Source of the DNA: Didymodactylos carnosus
Lineage: Eukaryota; Rotifera; Eurotatoria; Philodinida; Philodinidae
Assembly: GCA_905250885.1 (NCBI GenBank)
Contig: CAJNOQ010002036.1
Location: 1-26,737 of the forward strand
Reading direction: 5' to 3'
Length of the DNA: 26,737 bases
Each line of letters begins with the position of its first letter. Within the stretch, counting starts at the first letter, position 1. The notes under the pieces were generated by a model. That model did no database searches, had not been told where the DNA came from, and was given only the letters and a program-made list of their open reading frames with translations. The position numbers and the translations under genes are program-made. Below, one piece after another: positions 1 to 10,093 of the stretch.

Positions 1-516
1 CCTTTCGTATAATTTACGTAGTTCTCTTGATTGAAGTTCTAAAACTAATGTTTAGGTATGGCTTTGTAGAGTATTTCGTGGCGCATCTTTTAAAAAAAAC
101 ACTAATATTAGGATCCTAAAGGAACACAAGAAAAATAGAAAATACTAAGAGGCTCATTCATTATGACGCACTCGATAGAAACTTCCATAATTCTACAGCC
201 AATAAACATCATACGGAATATCAATTACACTCATAAATCTAGTTTTTGATGGGCTTTAACCTGGTATAAATACTTTCTGATATTATCTGTCCTTTAGGTC
301 GTGTAGGGGGGGAGAAAAAGGTTATGTTACACCGTGTATAAGTAATATATTTAATCATTAAGTTAATAAACTGAAAAATGTGTTTTTAAGGTGAATAATT
401 TAATTAGAAATAAAAAGATTAATCCTACGTTTTTTTTCATTTTTAAACTAACCAACTTTATTGAGACGTTTCATTCTTCACTCAGAACATCAGCAGTCAA
501 AATGATCCATGTGTGC

Positions 517-548
517 GTCATACAGTGTCATAGTAAACACTGTATGAC
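517..548. repeat. Small perfect inverted repeat
   Basis: Two perfectly complementary 12-bp arms (GTCATACAGTGT and its complement) surround an 8-bp loop. It is isolated and no target duplication is visible. It may be a relic of a mobile element or chance in AT-rich DNA. Confidence 0.6.
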
Positions 549-1710
549 TATTTTACTTAACAAAATTTGTTTATTTATCAAAGTATATATAATATTTTGC
601 TTAGAAAATAAAATTTTTGTTTAAAATTTAAATAAAATATTCAGGAAAAAGATAATATTTTACTTAGCATTTAAATGAGAGTCAATTTTAAGTTCTGAGC
701 ATTTGTTAGTTTTAAGCTGTATTCATCTAACAAAGATAGTTTTGTAAATGAATAATTGACTAAAATAAATTTGTTCTTTTTATTGTTATTTCTGATTTTG
801 TTTTAAAATAAAATAGTAATGCAACAAATATATCGTAGCCACCACCGCAAGCAGAAATAATTCCTGTTTTATTCGTTTAATCGGCCATTGAGTACTTTTG
901 CAGTAAGTTTCTGTTTGTTTCATTCTATGCAAATGACAGATATAACTTTTCGTTCTTTTGTATGAAATGCCGACCTTCTAGATCAAATAATAAAAAAAGG
1001 TACACAACAAAATTTATTTTCGATTATGATCAATCGGCAAGGATAATGAAAAGAGCGAAAAGAGCGAGTTTATAACCACTTATAGTTAACAACGTGTTTG
1101 AATAGTTAAGTACTTAAACACAGTTTCATTGTATTTCTGACTTTATGATCATCATCTTCGAAAGTATATAGACTGTCATTTCCAGTCAAAACAGATAATA
1201 AAAAAAAGTGAAAAAAATCCTGATCATGCATAGCTGATCAATGAATCTTAGGTGTTTTTTGCACAGATAGTCTTGACAGCCAGACTATATCATTAGTCTC
1301 AGTGTGTATTTTACACATGTACGTCATGTGTTCTAGACAATCACTGGGAGTTGACTTGGCGTTCACTTTCACTGTGCCATTTGCACGCTTGTTGTTTTTA
1401 CAGTGTAACAAAACGTTCTTTTCAAGATTTGTCCATCGCTATTGACCTATGTTTATAATGACCGAGATATAAATTTTTCCCGAAAGACCTATGAAAAACC
1501 TGTCATTTTTTAACTTGGTAGCACACGTATAATAATCTCTGACACAAAAACTGGTTCTCCTTGAAAATCGCATCTAAAATTTACCGGTATCAAAGGCGTG
1601 AAACGTTTGTGTCTCAGAAATGGGTTCAAGTCTCATCTTTCAACGTATCTCTGTCTGAAGGAAAGCGAACTGTTTTAGGATTCAACGATGGTCGCAAAAC
1701 ACTTTTCAAA

Positions 1711-1951
1711 TATATCATTCGATAGAGAATTTGACGGGCTACAAAATGATATATAAGATAGCCTTAAGAAAATGTAAATGAGTACTCTCAGATTCCAAAA
1801 TACTCGGTAGCATCTCAGCGAATTGATAAGTCAATGTCGTTCATGTTTATAATATCCATTGATTTTGTCGTTAACCACCCTATTTTATATATCATTCGAT
1901 AGAGACTTTCATAGGCTTCAAAATGAGTTATAAATAAGTCTTTCAAAAGTA
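1711..1951. repeat. Degenerate dispersed repeat, two direct copies
   Basis: A segment around 1711-1776 containing ATCATTCGATAGAGA followed by GGGCTACAAAATGA recurs about 175 bp downstream at 1886-1951 with scattered differences. A third, weaker copy lies near 23731-23790 (AGGGAATTTCATGGGCTAC). This is an old interspersed repeat family. No terminal repeats or coding capacity could be seen. Confidence 0.5.
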
Positions 1952-2231
1952 TCCCCGCATGGGTCAATAGTTGAAATACTTGGCCGATATAATGATTTTT
2001 ATCTACCTTAGTGCTTGTAACACTGCTGGTTCTGTTGTTTATCTTTCTCTGTTTCTCTGTTTTTGATCTTTCAGTAAAGGTTGGAATCAATCTGAATATT
2101 CTTTTGAATAGCCTGAAGATTTTTCTATCATATGAGATGCGTATTGCCGTTTCATGAGAAAAGGTGATAATAGGGTTTCAGGAAAACCTGACCGCTAGAA
2201 AACCAAGTCCTTGATTTTTAGCCAGACAGTT

Positions 2232-2445
2232 TTCGAAACCATACAGCCGGATAGAGCATAGAATTCTGAGAAAAATAAGACATCTCCGGGTGGTCTACAA
2301 TGCTTTTTCACTGGATTTGTTTGATAGTTTGATAGTTTGTAATCATCCGTAAATCGGCTGTAGTTGCGTGAAGAAGCATTGTAAACCGCCCGGAGATGTC
2401 TTATTTTCTCAGAATTCTATGCTCTATCCAGCTGTATGGTTTTGA
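2232..2445. mobile_element. Foldback / MITE-like element
   Basis: Two arms of about 74 bp (2232-2306 and 2372-2445) are inverted complements with about 90% identity, separated by a 65-bp loop. Both contain the complementary GACATCTCCGGG / CCCGGAGATGTC core and GAATTCT. There is no coding capacity. No clear target duplication could be identified, so the exact ends are approximate. It resembles a non-autonomous foldback DNA transposon. Confidence 0.75.
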
Positions 2446-2962
2446 ATTCGAAACCACAGGCGGCAAAAACAGAAGAGGCTCAGTTACATATCACTATTAG
2501 TTCTGATAAGCGAGCAAAAATAATAATTTAACAAACATTTTTGTGTTAATCACTCTTAACCTTAAAAAACTTATTACTACTTAGATATGCACCTTTCCGC
2601 GGTTAAGTAGGTAAATATTTTGTGAAGACTAGATTTAACGGAGAGATAAGAGCGCTAAACTGGATTACAAACTTTTATCAACACTAAGCGCATGATTCTA
2701 AAGTACCACGTCTTAATCCGAGTTTTGGGTAGCCAAATAAATTTTCATGATTCCACTTTTGCCCACAGCAATCGTGCAATTTTCCGACTAACTACTAGTT
2801 GAATTTTAGTTTTAACTATTAAATTTTCTAATGTTATGCTTTGTTCATTTTGCGTTACAAGAAAAATATATATGTGCGTGAGGATAACACAGTGGGCAAT
2901 CTTGACTAAGCACGTGGACATGAGTTTTGAAAGCAGGCCAAACGTATCTAAACCATTATTCT

Positions 2963-3122
2963 ATAGGTTTTCTACAACGCTCTTTCCACCCGAATGGTTT
3001 TTGAGTTTTAAAAAAGTTTCTCAAAGGGTTTTCCAGAGATGGGATCTCTCCAAACCACTTCAAAAACTTTATCAGAATTCAAAAACCATTTCACTGGAAA
3101 GAGCATCGCTGAAAACCTGTAT
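2963..3122. repeat. Long imperfect palindrome (hairpin)
   Basis: The sequence folds around a centre near 3043 (AGAGATGGGATCTCT), with arms of about 77 bp. The outer ends ATAGGTTTTC and GAAAACCTGTAT pair, as do CTTTCCA and TGGAAAG further in. There are several mismatches and small bulges. It has almost no loop. It could be a MITE or the source of a hairpin RNA. A 99-codon ORF overlaps it but is most likely accidental. Confidence 0.7.
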
Positions 3123-3241
3123 AAAAATATTTTAGAAGCGTACATGATTTTAAATCTTGACTTTTAAATTTTCGAGCAAAAAATTCTACGGGCCGATCCC
3201 AAAATCTAAGAATTCGATAAGATTCAAAAGTATATGTTTTT

Positions 3242-3475
3242 AACTTCAGATTAGTTAAAAAGCACTTCAGTACCTACTGAAGTATGCGTTCGATCCTTTA
3301 TTTTGCAAAATATCTTGTCTGTCCTTTTCGATTTCTACGAAAATAGTGAATGACGACTTCACAAAATAAATATTTGCATTCAGATAATAGTGTCATCAAA
3401 CCCACTTCAGAAAATGCGGCAACAAAACAGGTAATGATGTCGGACATAATAGAAATAGAAAAATAAAAAATAGTG
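3242..3475 (+). repeat. Dispersed module copy 1, upstream of the DUF924 gene
   Basis: This segment starts AACTTCAGATTAGTTAAAAA and ends near ATAATAGAAATAGAAAAA. It is highly similar to the reverse complement of about 15640-15868 (upstream of Prx6), to 17840-17950 (inside the inverted duplication, with an internal deletion) and, more distantly, to the region upstream of the DUF3455 gene. It begins with a small palindrome, ACTTCAGTACCTACTGAAGT. It lies 5' of the DUF924 gene in the same orientation as the other copies lie to their genes. Function unknown. Confidence 0.85.
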
Positions 3476-3851
3476 TACGTCTGATAGTGTAACTTACAAC
3501 GCACGACGCACAATGCTATTCTTTAAGAAACTTCAGAGAGTTGATATCAACTTTTAACAAGAGATTTCCTTAGTATCTTGTCAGGTACTAAGGAGTTGTC
3601 AGTAGATGTAACGATATATCTTATAAAGAGTGATACGCAATAAAAGGTGAACTAAGCACAAAGAGCAGTGGCGCGCAAACCTGCATACACTTGAACGAGG
3701 TAGATTGGCGTCTAAAGAAACGTATGTGCAAAACTTTAAAGCAAGAGGTTCCAGAAAACTGAATTATTCAATGTTTATACAAGGTCAGAGATGCAAACCA
3801 GCCATTCTCAGAGCAAAGTGTACTAGGAAATAGGACGTTGACAGAAAATAT

Positions 3852-3874
3852 GTCTGTTTTTCTCTTTGTAGAAT
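3852..3874 (+). promoter_or_regulatory. Splice-acceptor-like site just before the ATG (candidate trans-splice acceptor)
   Basis: A pyrimidine-rich run, TGTTTTTCTCTTTGTAG, ends in AG at 3870-3871, three bases before the DUF924 start codon at 3875. Such a site could accept a 5' UTR intron or a trans-spliced leader. Spliced-leader trans-splicing is established in rotifers; its use here is inference. Confidence 0.45.
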
Positions 3875-5088
3875 ATGTCATCTGCAGCTGTTGAACCCGT
3901 TTCAACTGTAAGCCAATTTCAAGATGGCGGAAGTTCTAACAGCAATAACCATCAGTCAATCAGCGATGCGGATCAGCTGGTAATAGATAGTATCTACAAT
4001 TACTGGTTTGGTGAAAATGTTGATACATGGTCAGAATCATATCCACTGCCAACACAATTGTGGTTTGAAACTCGACTTGATACCGATCGACAGATAAAGG
4101 AAAACTTTGAAAAATACTTAAACGAAGCAGTTGAATCGTATTTAGAGAAGGATGCGAGCGGAGGTAAGCTAGGAAGCGAAGCAGTTCAAGAAGTCAAAAT
4201 ATTTTGTCGGTTTTCTCAGCAGTTTTTATTCACAAAAAGGCTTTACACTTATTTTTCGAACAATGGAAATCTTTTTGACTCTCGAGTGTTTGTCAATCTT
4301 CAGCTTGGATGGATGGTAAAAGGGATTGAGATGTCTTCATGTATGCTTGCAAATTCTTCCGGACAGAGACATTGTTCATAAATATAACTATGAGAACCAG
4401 ATAAGGCCAGCGCCAGACGGATAAGGGAAAACAGCCGCTCGTTCAACTTCTACTGTAAGTGCGCACGAATTGAGTCTATCTGCAGTTACATTATTGATTA
4501 TGTCAGGCAATGCTTATATTTATTCATTCGCTTTAAAAAAGAATGTCATTGGACAATTACATCGTACAGCATAATGACACAATGTGACTGAACAATGATC
4601 ATTACATTATAGGAATGTATCAACGATGGAAATCGAATATTCATGGAAAATTAACGTTGATTATATTGTTTGATCAATTTTCAAGAAACATTTATCGTGG
4701 TACAGCTAGAATGTTTGCTTATGATCACCTTGCGTTGGAATTAGCTCTGGAAATAATTAGTGAACATTCCACAACATTATATAGTCCACCCGAACGTCTG
4801 TTCATTTATTTTGCGTTGTTGCATTCAGAAAATTTATTACACACATCAAATAGTATCCAGTTCATCGATGATTTAGTTTTTTCTTTCAAAGAAGGTGGTG
4901 ATGGGGAACAGGGTAAACGATATGAAAAGATTCGTCGAGTATCAAAAGTACATCACCAGATAATTAAATCGTTTGGGCGCTATCCGCATCGTAATAACCT
5001 GTTATACAGACAATCAACAAAAGAAGAAGAAGAGTATTTGAACAGAGAGCAACATGATTTTATTCAATCTGTAGAAAAAATAAAATAA
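3875..5088 (+). CDS. DUF924 family protein (two exons, 254 aa)
   Basis: Exon 1 is 3875-4163 and exon 2 is 4613-5088. The donor at 4164 (GAG|GTAAGC) and acceptor at 4611-4612 (ATTATAG) join in phase to give a 254-residue protein. After a Ser/Asn/Gln-rich N-terminus of about 30 residues, the DUF924 hallmarks appear in order: YWFG (43-46), LWF (62-64), an Asp-rich turn near 70, YQRW (99-102), LFDQFSRNIYRGTARMF (115-131) and LLHSEN (165-170). The family adopts a TPR-like helical fold and its biochemical function is not known. The 449-bp intron is much longer than most others in this window, and exon 1's frame stays open into it as far as 4381, so intron retention would give a truncated 168-aa protein. 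The reading frame is otherwise intact and I see no damage. The family call is confident; the role is unknown. Confidence 0.88.
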
Positions 5089-5880
5089 CAACATGAACAA
5101 CTAGCATAGGCATAGATGACGTTGCAATGTACTAAAGCATTTGATAACTTAAACTAAAATTTGCTATAAAACTGATTCTCTTGTTAACGCCTATATGGTG
5201 AGGTAATAAGAGTAAGATGAAAAAGTAAATATTTTCTTAAAATGGTATCAGGCTTGACTAAGTACAATTGTTGAAGTCCTCTCTGCTGGTACATCATATA
5301 ACGAAACTAATACTGGTTATAGTTCGAGCCATATATTTTTTTAACCACCTGAGCAATCATGAAAATGGGACTCCCAGCGTTGTAGCCACGTCATATTAAG
5401 TTTTAATTTCAAAGTAGATTTAATTTCCTGAAGAATTAATAAAAAACAACAAAATTATCAATGCTAATTGTTATGCCTGGGAGGCATTTTGCACTGTTTC
5501 AATCGTAGTCCAGGCTATCCATACTATTTATTCTTTAGTATATGTATGTACGCATACAGTTATATTTACTATTTTCTCTTTTCTTTCTTTGGTATGATCC
5601 AATTCTTCCTTTTCTTCCGTCCTGATTTTACTGTGAAAATACCCGTTTCGTTTCACTGTTTTTTTTCGATCACTCTTCTTCGTTACTTCGTGTGATGTAG
5701 AGTGTTCTTTTTTTATATATATGTTTTTTTTTCGTGATAATATACTGTGAGAGGATTAGTGATCTTGTATGTCCAATGAGCTTTTATATCATTCACTGGC
5801 ACTTAGTTAGTTCTTTGTTAGTTGGGCTATAGGACACGGGTCTTAGGAGCTCATTCATCCATCTGATATAAAGCATAACA
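5089..5880. other. Intergenic, T-rich, no gene seen
   Basis: This AT/T-rich stretch lies between the DUF924 gene and the retroelement. A 75-codon ORF at 5468-5695 is made of Phe/Tyr/Leu from T-runs and is not credible. The 5' LTR of the neighbouring retroelement could lie here, but no matching copy was found downstream to prove it. Confidence 0.5.
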
Positions 5881-5885
5881 TAACA

Positions 5886-5900
5886 AGTGGGGGGAATACC
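5886..5900 (+). other. Possible primer-binding site of the retroelement
   Basis: A short G-rich TGGGGGGAAT follows ATAACATAACA. Retroelement primer-binding sites start with TGG shortly after the terminal CA of the 5' LTR, so this position fits. Without a detectable LTR pair or a matching tRNA 3' end it remains a guess. Confidence 0.2.
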
Positions 5901-6132
5901 GTTCTTAAACCAAGTACATGGTAATTTATTCTATACGTTTAAACTTATTGTCATCGTTATACGTTGGCTTGGCTTAATACTTAAAGAAGGTCGTTACTCA
6001 TCAAATATTGTGGATTATATGTTAAACAAGATTAGTATTAATTGAATTAAGGTACGTAAAATGTTTCCTTAATAATTTCTTTTCAACGAAGAGATAAAAC
6101 AGAACATCAGAATTACTCAATCAGCAGTGTTT

Positions 6133-6456
6133 ACCGCTCTTTCACAGAAGACGGTATCTAGAAAAGGTCATCTAACAAATTGCCATTTGTTACCGCTCTG
6201 TATTTCGGAGACGGTGTAATTGAGTTAATAACAACACCACTCACTAAAAACTACCACTTTACAATCAGGAAACGGTGTATCCAACGAATAACACCACAAA
6301 ACAGCAAAATTTACCACTCTGTCGTAAGAGACGGTGTCTCACGTGAGAATCAAGGATAATTCAACATTTTTTATCACTCTCTTAACGGGAGACGGTGTCA
6401 GATAGTAAATACAACAAATAATACCATCTTTTATCGCTCTTGTTACGGGAAACGGT
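6133..6456 (+). repeat. Six hairpin cores at 60-bp spacing in the retroelement leader
   Basis: Cores of 23-24 bp begin at 6133, 6192, 6253, 6313, 6373 and 6433 (spacings 59, 61, 60, 60, 60). Each starts AYCRCTYT, has a variable centre of about 8 bp, and ends in RRACGGT, usually followed by GT. The ends can pair (ACC with GGT, TCT with AGA, and TTT with AAA in the third unit) around a bulged C. The 33-37 bp between cores is much less conserved, though AATAACAACACCAC-like words recur in two spacers. A degenerate seventh unit may lie near 6076. This is a decaying tandem repeat whose core has been preferentially kept. It could be an array of protein-binding sites or an RNA structural signal. Confidence 0.8.
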
Positions 6457-6540
6457 GCATAAAACAGGTAGCTAACATATGTCACACGTATCATTTCGAA
6501 ATACCCGATCAAAAACTAACCTACAACAATTGTCAATAAG

Positions 6541-7810
6541 CGATATTCAATATCACCCACCACCGAAAGCCTTCAAGAGGACAACATCGAGTCTTTTTTC
6601 CATTACCAATCCATAACCATTCAACGTCATCAAGTTTACCCTCAATTGTAATCAACCTCGACCAAGAGGAAAAACGAGATACAATGGACAAAGAACAAGA
6701 ACAATTTGAGGATGATAATAAAGTACAGTTAGAAGCGTTCAACACATCATTTCAAACAACAAAACAAATTGAAAAGCAACTGCTCAACAAGATTCCACAA
6801 TCGAAAAATCCAGCAGTAGGATCAGAAGAAGTCGGTCAATGACTCAAGTCAGTTGAAATTATTTTTAGTAAATTAAATTATCCACCGCTATGTTGGCCTG
6901 AAGAATCATCCAGATATCTACCAGAAGATTCTTTAAAAGAATGGTATACCAACAACAAAGCAGTGATCAATAATAATTGGGAAATTTTTCAAACACAGTT
7001 AATTCAACATCTTACAAGTCCGGAAGATCAAAATGAAAACACCACACAAATTACCACACAACATTCAACAACCTGCACTATCCTAAGAGATGGTGGCGAG
7101 AATGACGAAAAAGTATACGATGATTTTCTTCGTAATAATTTTACGAAATTTTCGGGAGGAGAAACCGAAGATCCAGAACCATGGTTGCTTGAAATCCTTG
7201 CAACATTCGAATCACTAAAAGTTCTAGAATCAGAGTGGCTTTCATATGTATCCGCGTTGTTAATACTGAAAGCACCATTATGGTATGGCAAACATAAGTC
7301 AAAATTCAAGGATTTTGATAATTTCGTGGAAAAATTCACAATAGAATTCCGTCCTATTGAACGTATAGCTGGTAATCATACACCCACAACAACATCAACT
7401 AGCGATCATACTACTACAACAACAAAGAAGCATCCACTAGAATTCAGTTTAATTAAAACATACAGTGAACAAGTAGTTAAAAATTTAAAGAAATTTAGTG
7501 ATAAAAAGGAAGAAAACGTCATGAGGTGGCTCAATGATATGCAAGTTCAATTTGATGCCAATGGTTTGACGAAATCAAATTAACAATTCTACCAATAGTT
7601 TTAGTAGATAATGCATTAAAGTGGTATGCAAGACACTCAACATCAATTACATCACGGCAAATGTTTTTGTAATTAGTTAAACAAGAATATGGATCAAAAT
7701 TTAAACAACAACAAGCGCTTGAACGTATGCATAATTACAAACAAACTACAACACAGTCAGTAAACGAATTTTATCATGGCATTTTGGACATTTGTCGTGA
7801 TTTTGATCCA
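6541..7810 (+). pseudogene. Retrotransposon gag, broken
   Basis: A frame is open from about 6541, with an ATG at 6684. It is stopped by TGA at 6840-6842 (codon 53), continues in the same frame to TAA at 7581-7583, then shifts by one near 7565-7583. It is stopped again by TAA at 7670-7672 and runs on to about 7800. The last part has the classic Ty3/gypsy capsid signature: a Trp-Tyr pair (ALKWYARHS), a later glutamine-rich segment, and SVNEFYHGILDICRDF. Two weaker capsid-like segments precede it (EWYTNNK near 6941 and PLWYGKHKS near 7274), suggesting internally duplicated capsid domains. No CCHC zinc knuckle is present; it would lie in the deleted part. Assignment to gag is fairly secure, and domain duplication is inference. 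Confidence 0.75.
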
Positions 7811-9161
7811 AACCAAACGGAACCACCTGGACATAACCAAACTAATCGAAGAGCAACAACAAGATCCAGTAATCCAGAAAAAGATTAAAGAAATTCTGAA
7901 AAATCCCAGTAAACGTCCATACGAATTAGAAGACGGTATTTTTTATCAATTATTGTCTAGAGATTCTGGCAAAACGAAATCGAAACTCATTTATCTTCCA
8001 CAAACAATGATTGAACCAGCTCTTCGTTCTTACCATGACCATCAGTCGGCAGGTCATTTTGCCGCTCACAGAACGTATGCAAAAATGAAATACAAATATT
8101 GGTGGCCGAATATGCAACAAACAATAACAAATTATATAGATTCGTGTATTAGTCGCAAACAGCATAACTACAGCAGACAGAAGAAATCCGGTCATATGCA
8201 TCCAGTTCCACCGCCACAAGGAAAATTCCAGCTAATCGGGATAGATTACTGCGGTTCATTTCTCTTAACGCCACGAGAAAATCGTTATATTTTATGCATA
8301 ACCGATCACTTTTCTAAATGGGTAACGGCTATAGCATTACCAAATTGCACAGCTCAAACAACTGCCGAAACACTATACAATGAATATATATGTAGGTCTG
8401 GTGTTCCATCAGTTATTTTATCTGATAATGGTCCGTCCACATTTCCAGAACCAACTAATGGCAGCGTTAACACAACTTATATATATTCATATCCACATCC
8501 ATATATATTCAACTGCTTACCATCCGTAAACCAACGGCACCGTCGAGCGGTTCAATGCAACATCCGTCCTACAGCTTGCAAAGCTACGGGACCAGGAGTC
8601 AAATAACTGGGACGAATTTCTACCATCAGTAGTGTTTGCATACAACACCGATCAACGTTTTTCGACCGAATATAGCCCATTTCAATTACAATACGGCCAA
8701 GATCCTCAGTTACCACCGGACCAACCTCCGAAAACGTTTAGCTTCAATAAACCGTGTGATTACTACCAACAACTTCAAAAGAACCGTAAGATTTATCATA
8801 AATATGCATGTGAAAGTATTATTCACCTTCAGCAATTATCCAAACAATGTTATGATCGCAACCGAAGAGATCCTCATCATCAACTTGGAGATTTAGTTTT
8901 AAACTGGTATTATGGAATGCAAAATAAATTAGGTGAAAAATTTTCAAGAGTTCCGTCAGAATCATCAAAGTGAATCATCCGATATACTGGGTGGAGGACG
9001 TCGAAACACAGGCGGTGACACGAGTACACGTTAACGATCTACGACTTGTGCTTGAAACAAAATTAATAATAACAAAGTCCACATCAGCATCTCCCATCAA
9101 GTGCAAAAATACAACTGTTTTATTTATGAATACTGTAAATATTCTGTACCAGCTTCACTAA
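7811..9161 (+). pseudogene. Ty3/gypsy integrase, broken
   Basis: The integrase reads from the N-terminal zinc-binding region (YHDHQSAGHFAAHR and KYWWPNM), through the catalytic core, to a C-terminal region. In the zinc finger the final cysteine pair reads SCISRK, so the second Cys is Arg. The first catalytic Asp is in IGIDYCGSF and the second in LSDNGP. The catalytic Glu is in TNGTVERFNAT, which lies in another frame after a frameshift and just behind a TAA at 8527-8529. Downstream, VVFAYNT, SPFQLQYG and GDLVLNWYYG follow. Another shift near 8943 moves the last part (HPIYWVEDVETQ to NDLRLVL) into the frame ending at 9161. The enzyme would be non-functional. It follows gag without protease, RT or RNase H. 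Confidence 0.88.
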
Positions 9162-9547
9162 TTCAATAATCCACTAACAGCTAACATCTTTGTCTATCTA
9201 ATAATTAAATTAATTATTTAACCATATACCATAACATCATTCAACCATTACAAAATTTAATTAACATGATCACCATTTACAAATCTATTTTGCACAGTTG
9301 AGGAATCACATCTAAGGCAGGAATTGAGCAAGATAGCAATGGTAATTTGTTATATCATGTGGATTAGAAACAACTAATTTGAGGGTGACTGTCTTTGTAA
9401 GACGCTCAGACGACTGAGCCGAAAAACCCACTAAAAAGTCTTTTCTTGCTTAGGGTCAGCATGCTTCACAAGATAGAATCAATATATTTCAAGGACCAAC
9501 GTTAAAAAGATGAGCAATATAATCATCTACCAGCATTTAAGTTATCG
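9162..9547 (+). other. Spacer between integrase and downstream ORFs
   Basis: This AT-rich stretch has no gene. A perfect 6-bp-arm hairpin (GCTCAG-ACGA-CTGAGC) lies near 9400. It was presumably part of the retroelement, between pol and the extra ORFs. Confidence 0.45.
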
Positions 9548-9573
9548 GTGGGGACGGAGTATTTCCGCCCCAC
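9548..9573 (+). repeat. GC-rich hairpin, copy 1
   Basis: GTGGGG pairs with CCCCAC and CGG with CCG around an AGTATTT loop, with one bulged A. A near-identical hairpin lies at 10462-10487. Both are far more GC-rich than their surroundings and both encode (V)G..(F)FRPT in frame. Confidence 0.75.
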
Positions 9574-10015
9574 GGATTCATTGAAATTGCTGTCATTGAC
9601 AGTTCCATCATTGAAAAAAAAACCAGAAGTGTATCACCTAACTGCCCAAACATCACTTCAAATTATGAACGATTTAATTGAAATATGTACCTGTGTCAAA
9701 CAGTACATCATTGATACAGAAGGTGACATTGACTCACACCAACCTTCGCTCATCCAAATCATGCCAATTAAAGATATATCACTCCCAATCACCGTGTTGT
9801 TGATTGAAACGGAATTTTTACCATCCATCCCAGAGTTTCGAGAAAAATTGGAAGAATTATGTGCTCGAGGACATCGAGAGAGATAAACAAGCTGACAACA
9901 AATACTGTACATGTCAACACAGACCCTATAAAAATCCTGGAAATTACAGAGGGCATTAGCAATACAATTTGGCTTATATTTGCCGAAAAAACATACCTGC
10001 AGCAATTGGGGAGCA
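9548..10015 (+). pseudogene. Unrecognised ORF downstream of integrase, frame-disrupted
   Basis: A frame open from before 9548 to the stop at 9884-9886 encodes at least 112 residues; no ATG was found. It includes the segment VGTEYFRPTDS near its start and a predicted helical, Glu-rich stretch near the end (EFREKLEEL). After the stop, another frame stays open to about 10015, and a third encodes a Cys/His-rich patch (YCTCQHRPYKNPGNYRGH), so the ORF may have been longer and is now shifted. I do not recognise a family. Its position, between integrase and the SGNH ORF, suggests it belongs to the retroelement. The VGTEYFRPT segment resembles VGDGVFFRPT at the head of the SGNH ORF. Confidence 0.4.
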
Positions 10016-10093
10016 GGTAGTGATCTTCCTTTAGGAACTTGGCGATTTGATAATTCCACGTTACGACGGTAACAATATGATATAAGAATAGAA

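Larger units (their letters stand above)
1..2231. other. Gene-free AT-rich stretch
   Basis: No ORF here has recognisable domain content, splice-linked neighbours or codon structure that suggests a gene. Short ORFs at 391-624 (+) and 1815-2090 (-) look like chance. The only structures I can support are a small perfect hairpin at 517-548 and a pair of related segments around 1711-1951, listed separately. Confidence 0.6.

Noticed and set aside
391..624. 77-codon ORF
   Set aside because: Phe/Ile/Lys-rich translation of AT-rich DNA that includes a hairpin; no coding signal.
1815..2090. 91-codon minus-strand ORF
   Set aside because: Overlaps a degenerate dispersed repeat and has no recognised motif.
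2836..3135. 99-codon ORF
   Set aside because: More than half of it is the imperfect palindrome; the frame is probably accidental.
5460..5885. 5' LTR of the retroelement
   Set aside because: A TG...CA interval before the possible primer-binding site can be drawn, but I found no second copy downstream of 11533.
6133..6456. CRISPR array
   Set aside because: The repeats are imperfect, the spacers share words, the host is a eukaryote with introns, no cas genes are present, and the array lies in a retroelement leader.
7028..7339. 103-codon minus-strand ORF
   Set aside because: Antisense shadow of gag.
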